Source: Malassezia japonica
Taxonomy: Eukaryota > Basidiomycota > Malasseziomycetes > Malasseziales > Malasseziaceae
Direction: 5' to 3'
DNA: 64,000 bases
Assembly (NCBI RefSeq): GCF_029542785.1
Contig: NC_083371.1
Location: forward strand, 806,001-870,000
The number at the start of each line of letters is the position of its first letter. Position 1 is the first letter of the stretch. The notes under the pieces are model-generated. The model was not told the DNA's origin and did no database searches. It saw only the letters and a program-made list of their open reading frames with translations. Below are positions 9,118 to 18,595 of the stretch, piece after piece. The position numbers and the translations under genes were made by a program.

Positions 9118-10804
9118 ATGGACCAGGCGAGGCGCCCGCGGCGGAGCAGTGCGGAGCGGTCCGAGGCGCGGTGGGCCGCCCAGCGGCCGCCGCCGAAGCC
9201 GTTCCCGGCGCATGGAGCACCGCACCCATGGGAGGAGTATACACTGGTACGCCGGCTCGGGCGCGGAAGCTTCGGGCAGGTGTACGAGGCGGTGCATGTG
9301 CCGAGTGCGCAGCTCGTCGCGATCAAGCAGGTGCACTTGGAAGCCACCTCCAAGGACGGCGGGACGCAGGCCACACAGACGCAGGACCTGTCCGAGATCC
9401 AGCGCGAGGTTACGAGCCTCGCGCAGTGCGCGACGTGCGAGCGCGTGACCAAGTACTACGGCAGCTTTTTGAAGCGCTACACGCTCTGGGTCGTGATGGA
9501 GCTCATGGACGCGGGCTCGTGCCTCGGTCTCTTGCGGCGTGTCGGGCCGCTGGACGAGCCCGTGATAGCGGTGATCTGCCGCGAGCTCGTTCTCGGCCTC
9601 GAGTATCTGCACGGCCAAGGCATCATCCACCGCGACATTAAAGCCGCCAACGTCCTCCTCGCGCGCAGCGGGCAGGTGAAGCTAGGTACGTGACGCGACT
9701 GACGCAGCCGACTTTGGCGTCGCCGCCCAGCTTGTGCACCGCGGATCGCGGCGCAATACACTCGTCGGCACGCCGTACTGGATGGCGCCGGAAGTGATCA
9801 AGCAGTCGCACTACGACGCGCGCGCGGATATCTGGTCGCTCGGCATCACCGCGCTCGAGCTCGCGACGGGGCACCCACCCCTGTCGTCGTACCACCCGAT
9901 GCGCGCGCTCTTTCTGATTCCCAAGGCGAACCCGCCGAGCGTCGACACGAGCGACGGCAAGCACACGGCGCCGTTTGCGCGCTTTGTCGAGCTGTGCCTC
10001 GCCAAGCGCCCCGAGGAGCGCGCCTCGGCGCACTCGCTGCGCACAACCTCGTTCCTAGAAGACGCCGGGTCGCTCGATCTCGTCGCGCGCTTGCTGGACG
10101 GCGGCACGCCGCCCGAGCCCGCGCCCGAGCCCGGCCTCGACGGCCAGGACACCTCGGTGCTCGACACGAGCAGCTTCTCCGAGTGGGCATTTGACGCGTC
10201 CACCGAGCCTGGCGCACAGGCGTCCGCGCTCGGGGTCGATGTGAGCCGCGTCGAGGCCGTGCCCGGCGCGGCGTCCGCGCTGGTCGACGCGCTGCGCACC
10301 GACGAGCGTCTCGCCCCCCCGCCGAGATCAGCGAGCGTGCGGCGCCGAGCGCGCCCACGACCCCCGCGATCGCGGCGACCCCCGCGTCGCCCCACCCCGT
10401 CACGCCCAAGACGCCCAAAACGCCTCCCGAGGTGCCCGAGTCGCCGCGGCGCACGCCTCGCCCCTCGAGCCAGCTCTCGTCGCCCACGCCGCGCCCGCGC
10501 CCCGACGCGGCGCACGTCATGGTGCAAAATGCGCTCGAGCAGCTCGCGTACCAGGCCGGCCAGGATGCCGCGCAGGCCGACACACCCACCACGCAGCTCT
10601 ACCAGCTCCACGGCCTGCTGAGCCAGATGGGGCGGCAGAACCCCGAGTACCTCGAGCAGTTTGTCGACCTGCTGCGCACGCCGCAGCGCGGCGCGGCGCG
10701 CGCCCGCGGCGCACTCGCGCCTCGCCGGGCTGCTGTACGAGCGGTGGCTCGAAGGCCTGCGCGCCCGGTGGCACGTCCTGGATACCGGTCACGGCCCTAC
10801 GTAG
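9118..10804 (+). CDS. Ste20/GCK-family Ser/Thr kinase, two frame breaks in the C-terminal region
   Basis: Germinal-centre-type kinase, closest by eye to the Nak1/Mst3 group that controls polarity and cell separation. The kinase domain has GRGSFGQVY, VAIKQV, HRDIKAANVLL, DFG, GTPYWMAPEV and DIWSLGITALELA. A 22-nt intron (9686-9707) interrupts KLA|DFG, so its position is fixed by the motif. Downstream the frame breaks twice. After the run of seven C at 10314-10320 the credible reading (LEQLAYQAGQDAAQ...YLEQFVDLLR) is in a different frame. From about 10700 it returns to the first frame (SRLAGLLYERWLEGLRARW) and stops at 10802-10804. The two shifts compensate, so the total length stays a multiple of three. 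ATG 9118 was chosen; ATG 9091 is in frame but only 2 nt after the SSH4-like stop. Confidence 0.85.
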
Positions 10805-10812
10805 TGTACATA

Positions 10813-12319
10813 TTATTCACACAGGCGCCCCAGCAGCGCAACGGGGTCCACCACGTCAAAGTACTCGTCCTTGTGCCGGTGGTTCGGGTTGGGGTTCGTG
10901 TGGTGGTGGTGGTGATGCGGCGGCGCAAGGTAATGCTGTGCGATCGCCTGGCCGAGGGCCGTGGTGGCGTTCGCGCGCCGTGCCTCGGTCGCAATGTCTT
11001 CGTGCAGCGCGCCCGCCTCGGCCAGCGCCGGGCGGTCAAGCATGCGGAGCGGCGCGAGCTGGTCGAGGAGCACCTGGTTGCGCACCGCGTCGCGCTGCTG
11101 CTGCTGCCGGCGGCGCAGCTGCGCCGCAGCGTCCTGCGGCTCGCTCGGCGTGTCGTGCAGCGCCGCGGTATCCGCGAGCTTGGCGGTGGCGCACTCGCGT
11201 GCGTACCGCGCGAGCGCGTCGTCTGGCGCCCACGATACGTGACCGTCGTCCATCTCGTCCGCGTCCGCCGCAAGGAGGCGCTCGAGCGAGCCCTGGCCGA
11301 GCGGCTCGACGACGACGTGGGGAGACAGGTCGAGGAGCGCGGCCATGTCGGGCATCGTCAGGCGCCCGTACGTCGGCGCGGCGTCGCCCTGGGCGTGCTC
11401 TGCGCGCACGCGCCCCAGTGCGCTGCTGATAATGTTGCGCAGGTGGTCCTCGAGCGCCGCAAGGACCACAGCGGCGGCCTGGACGTGCACGCCGTCCGAC
11501 AGGCCCGCCTCGACGGCTGTGAGCGTCATGCGGTCCTGCAGCGTGTGCACGTCGGGAAGCTCGTGCGTCTCGACGCAGTACGGCACAACGACCCCGCGCA
11601 GGAACGCCTCCTGCATCGCATTCGACAGGCGCGCACGCGCCGCATCGGTCTGCACCGCGCTCTGCACCGCGTGCGTCCGCCAGGAGGGGGCGCCGACCGC
11701 GGTCTTGACCTCGCGTGTGCGCCGCCGCTCCTCGACGGCCTTGCGCTTTTCGTCTTCTTTGCGTTTCTTTTCCAGGAGCTCGGCGCCGGCGCCGGCCCAC
11801 ACGGTCGCGGCGGTGTGCACACCGCCCTGGCCGCTTTTCGGCAGGTGCTCGAGACGCGCACGCTCGCGCTGCGACAGACCCGCGTACATGTGCCGCAGGC
11901 GCTTGTGGCTGCTGCGGTCGATCCCGTGCACCGGCGGCTCGCGCTCCAAGTCCGAGTCCGAGTCGAGCTCGTACAGCGTTGCGTCGCTCGCGCGGATCGG
12001 ACTCGTGGGGGCGTGCATGCCCTGCACGCCGCGCGCCGCATGCCGGGGGCGCGCAGTCGCCGCAGAAAGCATGCTCAGAATCAGCGCATTGTGCAGGGGT
12101 ACTGCGTCAGAAGCGGCACGTACAATATTCTTCCGGCAGCCACGCCTCGACGCGCTCCTGAAACTCTTCGCGGTTTATCGCGGCGGTGCAGAGCGCGCTG
12201 AGCGCCGCCCAGTACTCTTCTGCCTTGTCCCCAAGCACGGACAGGAGCCGCGCCTTGATCGCGCGCGTATCATCGCCGCCCGACCGCACCGGCGTCACCC
12301 GCGCGCTGCTGTCCGCCAT
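10813..12319 (-). CDS. HFI1: Ada1/Hfi1-like SAGA core subunit
   Basis: Ada1 forms a histone-fold pair with Taf12 in the SAGA coactivator core. Two exons joined over a 22-nt intron (12102-12123) give 494 aa. Exon 1 carries IKARLLSVLGDKAEEYWAAL and FQERVEAWLPEE. The join gives EY-LPLHNALILSML, the conserved end of the Ada1 N-terminal domain, which confirms the splice. The region LQDRMTLTAVEAGLSDGVHV through LEDHLRNIISSALGRVR matches the family's histone-fold block. Near the C-terminus is a His6 run (PPHHHHHHTNPN). The frame is open upstream to a non-ATG codon at 12334; ATG 12319 is the first true start. Convergent with the kinase gene, 8 nt between stops. Confidence 0.85.
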
Positions 12320-12353
12320 CGCGGGGATGAACAAGATGTCATGTGACTATGGA

Positions 12354-15300
12354 CTAAGCACGGCCGCTGTTCGACAAGAGGTGCTCGAGCGCACGCTCCG
12401 TACGGTAGCCGCAGCGCTCGAGCGCGCGGATCACTTGCGAGCGCGAGAAACCCATCTGGCACAGCTGGCGGACGGGACCGACATCATCGGCAAGCGCAGG
12501 CGACGGACCGCGCGGGGGGGCATTGGCGTACGCAGGGCCAGAGCCAGCGCCTGTGGAGGCCGAGGGAGCGCCGCTCGGGGGGCCACTCGGGGGGCCGCTC
12601 GGGGGGCCGCTCGGGGGGCCGCTCGGGGGGCCGCTCAGAGGGCCGCTCGGGGGGCCGCTCAGAGGGCCGCTCGGGGGGCCGCTCGGGGGAGCAGCGCCCT
12701 GGCGCGCACCAGACCCGGAGCCGACGCCAGCGACGCCAGCGCCGGCAGGCACCGAGGCGCCCGGAGCGCCAGGCACGCCCGGAGCACCAGGCACGCCCGG
12801 AGCACCAGGCACGCCAGGCGCACTCGGCGCACCCAAAGGTGCGCTCGCGCCCGATGCACCCACACCGGCCGGCGTAGGCGAGACGCTGCCGCTCGCGCCG
12901 CGCGTCTCGGGCCCCTCCTGTGCGCGGGGCGCCACCTTGGTCGTCGCGAGGTACGACAGAGGGGGCGCGGCGCCCGATGTGCTCGGCGCCGGCGCACTCG
13001 GCGCGCCCGAGCTCGGCACACTCACTGGCGTCGCGACCGGGACGGGCCCACTGCGCGACGCGCCCTCGGGCGCAAACGACGAGCCAAAGCTGGGGTCGAA
13101 CGCGTCAAAGGTGCTCGACGCCTGGCCCCCCGACGGCGTGCCGTGCACAACGTGCGACACGCCGAGGTTTGCAAACGCCGAGTCGAACTCGTCGAGGCCC
13201 GCGGCCTGCGGCGCGTCCCTGGCTGTCTTTGGCGCGGGCCACGAGTCGGCGGCGAGCGTCGCCGAGGGCGTCGCGGTCGGTGTCGAGGCGGCCGTCGCGG
13301 CGGTCGACCAGGACGTCGGCGCACGCTGGATCGCCGGCATCGGCGGCGGCACCTCGGCGGGCGGCGGCACAAGCGGCTCGGACGGCGGCGGGGCCGTCGC
13401 CGGCGCGCTGGGCGGCGGCGCACTGAGCTCCTGGGCGCCCGTGCCCTTGGGTGTCTGGGCGCCCGTGCCCGCGCCCTCGCCCGGGAAGCCGCCTGGGACA
13501 GAGATGTTCTCGCGCGAGGTCTCGGACTCCTCTGGCGCAATGCCGCCGTACGCGTCGGCAGTCGACAGTGTGCCGGCCGGCAGGCTGCGGTCGCGCGTCA
13601 TGGCCGTCGCCTCTTCCGGCCCGTCGTGGTCCTCGGACGAGTCGGGTGCGGCGGCCTGGCCAGGCTCGCCGTACGCGCCGTACTGCGACTCGAACGTGCC
13701 GGCCACGTCGCGCGGCACCTCGGTGTCGGCCGGCGCAGCCACTGCGGCGGGCGCCGCGGCAAACATCTCGAAAGGGTTGCGGCGCGTCGCGCCCGGCGTC
13801 GAGCCCGGCGAGAGGACCGGCGGCGAGGTGGGCAGCGCACGCACCTTTTCGTGCTCGTCCTGCGCCGTGGCGAGCTGCTTGGTGGCGATGGCACTGAGGC
13901 CCGTGTGCTGGCGCGCCTCCTTGGCGAGCTTCTCCTTCTCCTCCCTCAGCGACGCGGTCTGCGCCTGGAGCTCAGAGAGCTGGCGCTTGGTCTCGCGCAG
14001 CGCCTCGCGGTCCTGCAGCAGCTTCTGCTCGAGCTCGTCCTTTTGCGAGCGCACGGCGCTCAGCTCGCTCTCGGTGCGGATCACCTCTTGGCGGAGTGCA
14101 TCGAGCTCGGTGGTCTGCGCCTGCACGCGCTCCTCGAGCTCTTTGACTGCGGTGCTCTCCGACTCGTGCTCGGTGCGCGCGCGCGTCAGCTGCGCCTCGA
14201 GCTCGGACAGGGACGTGGCGTTCTTCGCAACGGTCGACTCGGCGGTCGAGCGGCGCGTCTTGAGGTCGTCCAGCGCCTTGCTCGTGCTGTTCAGCGCGTT
14301 CTGCGCATTGCCGACGTCCGCGCCAGCAGCCACGGGCGCAGGCGCGTCAAAGTCGTCGTCAAACGCGTTAAACGCCGGCGCAGAGCGGGGCGCGCTCGTC
14401 GGCGCGCCTGGCGTTGCTGGCGCAGCAGGCGCAGGCGCTTCGCGGCCGCCACTAAACGCCGTCGCCGCGACCGATGGCGCCATGGCGGGCGTGTCCGTGT
14501 CCAGCAGCGAGAAGAGCTCCTTCTGCGTCTCGCTCTGCTTCACGTCGACGGCCTCAGGCAGGTCGCGCGTGCGCATGCTCGGGGGAAGGAACGACGGGGG
14601 CAGCTGGTCCGGCAGCGGCGTGCCCTCGAGCTTGTCGTTGATGAGGCGCATCGCGACGGCAAACTCGTCGCGCGTCAGTACGCCGTCCTGCGTCAGGTCC
14701 GACAGGTCCCAGACGTGCGCGAGCGTCGGCTCGTCGAGGCCGCTCTGCATAAAGAAGGGGACGACCAGCGCGCCGTCGATGCTGCCTTTCTTTTCCGTGT
14801 CGAGCGAGTCAAAGAACGAGTCAAACTTGGCCTTTTCCGCCGGGGGGATTGCCCAGTCGCCCGCCGGTGCAGGCGCCGGTGCAGGCGCGGGCGGCGCGGC
14901 CGCGGCCGCAAAGCTCGGCGGCGCGGGGACCGACGCGACGCTGCTCGAGCGCGACGGCATGCCGCGGCCCGCGGCGCTCGGCACATTCGGCGTCGCGGCG
15001 CCGAACGCGGCCGCGATCGGGTCCGTGCCAGTACGCTGGCTCTGCAGCGGCGCGGGCGTGCCCGGCGTGGACTGCGCCGCCTGCTCGTAGAGGCCAGGCG
15101 GCAGGGTCGTGGGAATCGACGTGACCGTGCCGTTCATCGTGCCCTGGATGTAGTACATGCCAATGACAAAGTCGGTCAGGTCGAGCGCGCCGCGGGACTT
15201 GGTGTCGGCCAGGTTCCAGATCGCGCCGAGCTTGGGAAATGGCAGCTTGGACTTCATAAACACGTCCTTGGCCTGGTCGCCGCTGAGCAGGCCGTTGGTC

Positions 15301-15726
15301 GGCCCGACGGTCGCAAAGATGCGCGCAAAGCGCGCCTTGTCCTCGGGCTTGATCGCGACGTCCGCAGCAGCCGGCGCCGGCGCAGCGAGGCCCTCGTACG
15401 TCGGCGGCGCGCCCTGGATCTGCGTCTCGGCTTCGCCGATGCTCTCGCCGCGCTGCGCACGTGCAATCAGGCGGAGCGCGACGCCAAACGAGTTGGGGTT
15501 CAAGAACCCATTGTTGCCGCTATCCGCGATCGACCAGATCTGGCCGAGGGTGAGCGTCGGGAGCTTGAAGCCCTCAAAGAACTTGACCGCCGCATCGCCC
15601 GAGATCATCCCGGTGTTGTTCGGATCAGCGATGAGATACAGTTGGCCAAAGGCCTGGCGCTCGGCGCCACTCAGTGACAGCGTCATGGCTGGGTCAGTCG
15701 CGCTACCTACGCGTCGCCGTGCTCAT
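12354..15726 (-). CDS. EDE1: Ede1/Eps15-like endocytic scaffold with EH and UBA domains
   Basis: Early-arriving clathrin endocytosis scaffold. Three N-terminal EH domains (e.g. QLYLIADPNNTGMISGDAAV; KPEDKARFARIFATVGPTNG; FFDSLDTEKKGSIDGALVV) would bind NPF motifs. They are followed by a coiled coil (LEAQLTRARTEHESESTAVK ... LEQKLLQDREALRETKRQ), a long Pro/Ala/Gly-rich tail, and a C-terminal UBA domain (RQLCQMGFSRSQVIRALERC). ATG 15686 starts an uninterrupted frame, but a 22-nt intron just upstream (15689-15710; donor GTAGGT, branch CTGAC) joins a 16-nt first exon from ATG 15726, giving an in-frame MSTATP leader and 1116 aa. I prefer the longer model. The tail contains 12-nt and 18-nt tandem repeats. 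Confidence 0.9.
12573..12692. repeat. 12-nt tandem repeat, about 10 copies, in the EDE1 tail
   Basis: Ten consecutive 12-nt units of GCTCGGGGGGCC, with variants such as GCTCAGAGGGCC, run through this stretch. On the coding (-) strand each unit encodes four residues of GPPS/GPLS type. The unit length is a multiple of three, so copy-number change keeps the frame. The units are not separated by unique spacers. Confidence 0.9.
12763..12816. repeat. 18-nt tandem repeat, 3 copies, in the EDE1 tail
   Basis: Three head-to-tail 18-nt units (GGAGCACCAGGCACGCCC and near-identical copies) encode a six-residue Gly/Ala/Pro/Val unit on the - strand. They lie 70 bp from the 12-nt array in the same low-complexity tail. 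Confidence 0.85.
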
Positions 15727-15809
15727 CGTGGGCACCGTAGAGACTCTGAGCCAAGCGGCCCGTGTGGCAAGGCACGTGGATATTACATAATACGGCGCAC
15801 GGATCTACG

Positions 15810-17495
15810 CTAAAGCTGCACTTCGGCCGCGGCCGAGATGGAGAAGAGGTCGAAGCCTTTCGCAATCTGGTGGAAGGACGGCATCTTGCCGGCACGCATC
15901 AGCGCAAGGGCTTGGACCATCGTCGGATCGCGGCGCATGCTGGGTGAGTAGGGGAGTACGTACGTTGCGACGCCGATCACGCGGTCGTCCTTGGCATAGT
16001 AGGCGACAAACTCCTCCTCGTCGGGCTCGCCGTCGACGTGCACATTGTTGTAGCCGGCGCCTTGGCCAGCATACCGCAGCGACGTGCCGAGGCCCGACCA
16101 AAACACGGGGATATGCGAGTATACGCGCTTGCTGCCAGTCGCGAGCGTGCGGCCAATCTCGCGGCCGTGGTTGCTCGCGACGTTCCAGTGCTCGATGCGC
16201 GTAATGCCGTTGGGGCCGGGGTACGCGGCAATGTCGCCACCGGCGTACACGTGAGAAAGGCCGACGACACGCAGCGCCGAGTCCACTTCGACCGAGCCGT
16301 CGGGGCGCAGCTCGGGGAACGACGGCGACTGCCGCAGGAACTGCGTCGCGGGAATCGCTCCGGCCGACATCAGCACGAGGTCGGCACGCAGCGAGAGCTC
16401 AGGCGAGCCCTTCGCACGGGGCTGCACAATCACCGCCGTGACCTCGTCGTCGGGGCCGGACTCGATGCGCACCACGTCGACGGCGTTGAGGAAGCGCAGG
16501 GGGCGCTCGTTCACGAGCGCGGTCTGCAGACCACCGCCGACATACCGCCCGAGGGGTCCCTCGAGGGGAACGTGCGTCTGGCCGATGAGCGTCACCTTGG
16601 CACGGCGCGCAAATGCAATGCCCATCTCAAGACCGATGAAGCCGGTGCCGATAACCACGAGGTGCTGGTGCATGCGGCGCTCGAGCGCGTCGCTAATGGC
16701 CTGTGCGTCGCGCATGGTGCGCAGCGTGTACACACCGCCGAGCTTTGCGCCTTCAATCGGGAGGCGGCGGGGAATCGAGCCGGTGGCAATCACGAGGTTG
16801 TCGTACTGCAGCGTGTCGTTGCCGCAGATCTGCACGCGCTTCGTATTCGTGTCGACCGCGTACACCTGGCACGAGGTGCGCAGGTCGACGTCGAGGCGCT
16901 CGCGCCAGTACTCTTCGTCGCGCACGACGACCTGCTCGAGCTTCGGCGCGACGCCCTTGCTCAGCTTCGGGCGGTCGATCGGGGGGTGGGGCTCGGCGGT
17001 GATGACGGTAATGCGGCCCTTGTAGCCCCGGCGGCGCATCTCTTGCACGCCATGCAGTGTGACGGCACCGCCACCGACGAATACCGTGTGCGGCCCTCCC
17101 TTGGCGGGCGCCGTGCACTTGCCGTCGGTCGGGCGCTTGAGCGCCTCGTAGTCGACCAAGAGGTACACCCGGCCGTTGGTCACTTCCACGTCAATCTTCT
17201 TTAGCGGGTCGAGGCCCGGTGCATCCTCAATGTCACCGGTCGTCACACGGAAGCACGCGCCGTGGAACGGGCAGTAGACGCGCCCGTCGGACGTCAGCAC
17301 GCCCTTGGCGAGCGGCACACCGTAGTGCGTGCACCGCGACGAGGTCGCCACAATCTCGCCGTGCACATTGGACACGAGCGCGTTCACTTGCACCTGTTCG
17401 TCGTCGAGCGGCACCTCCCGCATTGTTCCCTCAGGGATTTCATCCAAGCGCGCGGCGTAGACGCGGACCTTGCCGCTACCATTCTCTCCGCTCAT
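15810..17495 (-). CDS. AIFM3-like Rieske [2Fe-2S] / FAD-NAD(P) oxidoreductase
   Basis: A 561-aa flavoprotein with an N-terminal Rieske domain fused to a pyridine-nucleotide-disulfide-type reductase, the architecture of AIFM3 (AIFL) and related NADH:ferredoxin-type reductases. The Rieske ligands are visible as CTHYG (C55, H57) and CPFHG (C75, H78). Nucleotide-binding segments follow: VFVGGGAVTLHG, VVIGTGFIGLE and VYAGGDIAAYPG. No transmembrane segment or clear mitochondrial presequence is seen. Substrate and partner are unknown. No introns. Both neighbours, PUP1 and EDE1, lie on the same strand 80-90 bp away. Confidence 0.88.
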   Translation of the reverse strand: MSGENGSGKVRVYAARLDEIPEGTMREVPLDDEQVQVNALVSNVHGEIVATSSRCTHYGVPLAKGVLTSDGRVYCPFHGACFRVTTGDIEDAPGLDPLKKIDVEVTNGRVYLLVDYEALKRPTDGKCTAPAKGGPHTVFVGGGAVTLHGVQEMRRRGYKGRITVITAEPHPPIDRPKLSKGVAPKLEQVVVRDEEYWRERLDVDLRTSCQVYAVDTNTKRVQICGNDTLQYDNLVIATGSIPRRLPIEGAKLGGVYTLRTMRDAQAISDALERRMHQHLVVIGTGFIGLEMGIAFARRAKVTLIGQTHVPLEGPLGRYVGGGLQTALVNERPLRFLNAVDVVRIESGPDDEVTAVIVQPRAKGSPELSLRADLVLMSAGAIPATQFLRQSPSFPELRPDGSVEVDSALRVVGLSHVYAGGDIAAYPGPNGITRIEHWNVASNHGREIGRTLATGSKRVYSHIPVFWSGLGTSLRYAGQGAGYNNVHVDGEPDEEEFVAYYAKDDRVIGVATYVLPYSPSMRRDPTMVQALALMRAGKMPSFHQIAKGFDLFSISAAAEVQL

Positions 17496-17581
17496 CTTGG
17501 TTCACTACAGGATCCCCGCGTCCGGCGTCCGGCTATTCAGCCAATGCCCACGAGGCGATTGCATTTGCTTAGTAAGCATGT

Positions 17582-18503
17582 CTACGAAGCGTCCGTGTCC
17601 ATCGCGTCGGCAGGGGCCGCGGCGGAGGCCGCGTGCGGTGCCGTGTCGAGGCCCAGCACGTCTGGATTAGCATAGTGACGTACCCTCTTTCACAATCATG
17701 TTGTAAATTTCCTCCTTGGTCCATGCCGTAGTGCCGCGGGGGAACTTGTAGCTCTGCTCCTTGCTCACACGCTCGTTCGGCGTGCGGAAGTTGCGCAGCA
17801 TCTGCGTGTTCTTGTCGCGGATAATGCACACATCGACGTTCGAGCCGGAGCCGAGATCGTTAAAGATACCCGCCTCGATCGCAGCCGCAACGAGATCGAC
17901 CGCCTCGGATTCCTGCGTTGTGAGCCAGAAAAAAAAAAAACGTACCTCCATGTTCGGACGCCAGGCACTCTCAAACACCGACATGGCGGCGAGCGAGCCA
18001 GAGCCCATCGTGACGTACGGCAGCTTGTCCGTCGAGCCGTGGGGGGCGATCGTAAAGAGCTGCGGGCCCGTGCTGTCAAAGCCGCCCAGTACAAGCGCAG
18101 CGCCGATGTGGCCCTGGTACTGGAACAAGCGCTGCTTCAGCAACGTCATGGCAGTTACGACGCGGGGGCGCTTGCGAGTATGAAGTTCGTGCAGTTGCAT
18201 GTTGCTCGAGATGAGGTTCGTGACAAACTCGGTGTCGGCCGCCGTTCCGGCACCACAGCACCGGATGCTGTCCGAGATATAGTGGATCTTTTCACAGTTC
18301 TTGTCGGCGACAATCGAGCCCTCGGTCGCACGCGTATCGGCACCGAGCACGACGCCATCTTTGTAGATCAGTCCGACGATCGTCGTACCCGTGCTCGTCG
18401 CACGAGGGACCGCGTGGCCATTCGCCGCTAGCGCAGCATTGCGCGTGTGACCGGAAAAGTCAAAGCCGCTCTTGCGCTGCTCGTCGAGCTGCACACCGGC
18501 CAT
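17582..18503 (-). CDS. PUP1: 20S proteasome beta-2 subunit Pup1
   Basis: Catalytic trypsin-like beta-2 subunit of the 20S core. Spliced length is 288 aa. The propeptide ends at STG39|T40, leaving Thr40 as the N-terminal nucleophile. Conserved segments include [40 protein letters not shown] and [15 protein letters not shown]. Two introns: a 33-nt one (17913-17945) containing a T12 tract, whose removal joins RPNME to ESEAVDLV as in homologs; and a 22-nt one (17662-17683; branch CTAAT) near the C-terminus, which replaces a short readthrough tail with [11 protein letters not shown].... The 33-nt intron is a multiple of three without a stop, so retention would insert 11 residues rather than abort translation. 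Confidence 0.95.
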
Positions 18504-18550
18504 CTCGTCGTGGAAGCGGAGGGGCGAGCGAACGCGCGGCCCCGATCAGA

Positions 18551-18560
18551 GTCACGTGAT
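18551..18560. promoter_or_regulatory. E-box palindrome GTCACGTGAT between PUP1 and the SH3BGR-like giant gene
   Basis: The 10-mer lies 48 bp from the PUP1 start and 36 bp from the divergent gene's start. The core TCACGTGA is the class of site bound by bHLH factors of the Cbf1/USF type. The identical 10-mer occurs at 44926-44935 and 51001-51010, also in promoter positions. The binding factor is inferred, not shown. Confidence 0.5.
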
Positions 18561-18595
18561 ACTACCGCCCCCAGTGTTGCTCTCGCCAGGCGTCG

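Noticed and set aside
12573..12816. Repeat array as a CRISPR or satellite candidate
   Set aside because: Units are 12 and 18 nt, contiguous, without spacers, and in frame with a protein tail.
12186..15677. A 1163-codon open frame on the + strand
   Set aside because: It is antisense to EDE1, Arg-rich and without domains; it arises from the C/G-ending codon bias of the real gene.
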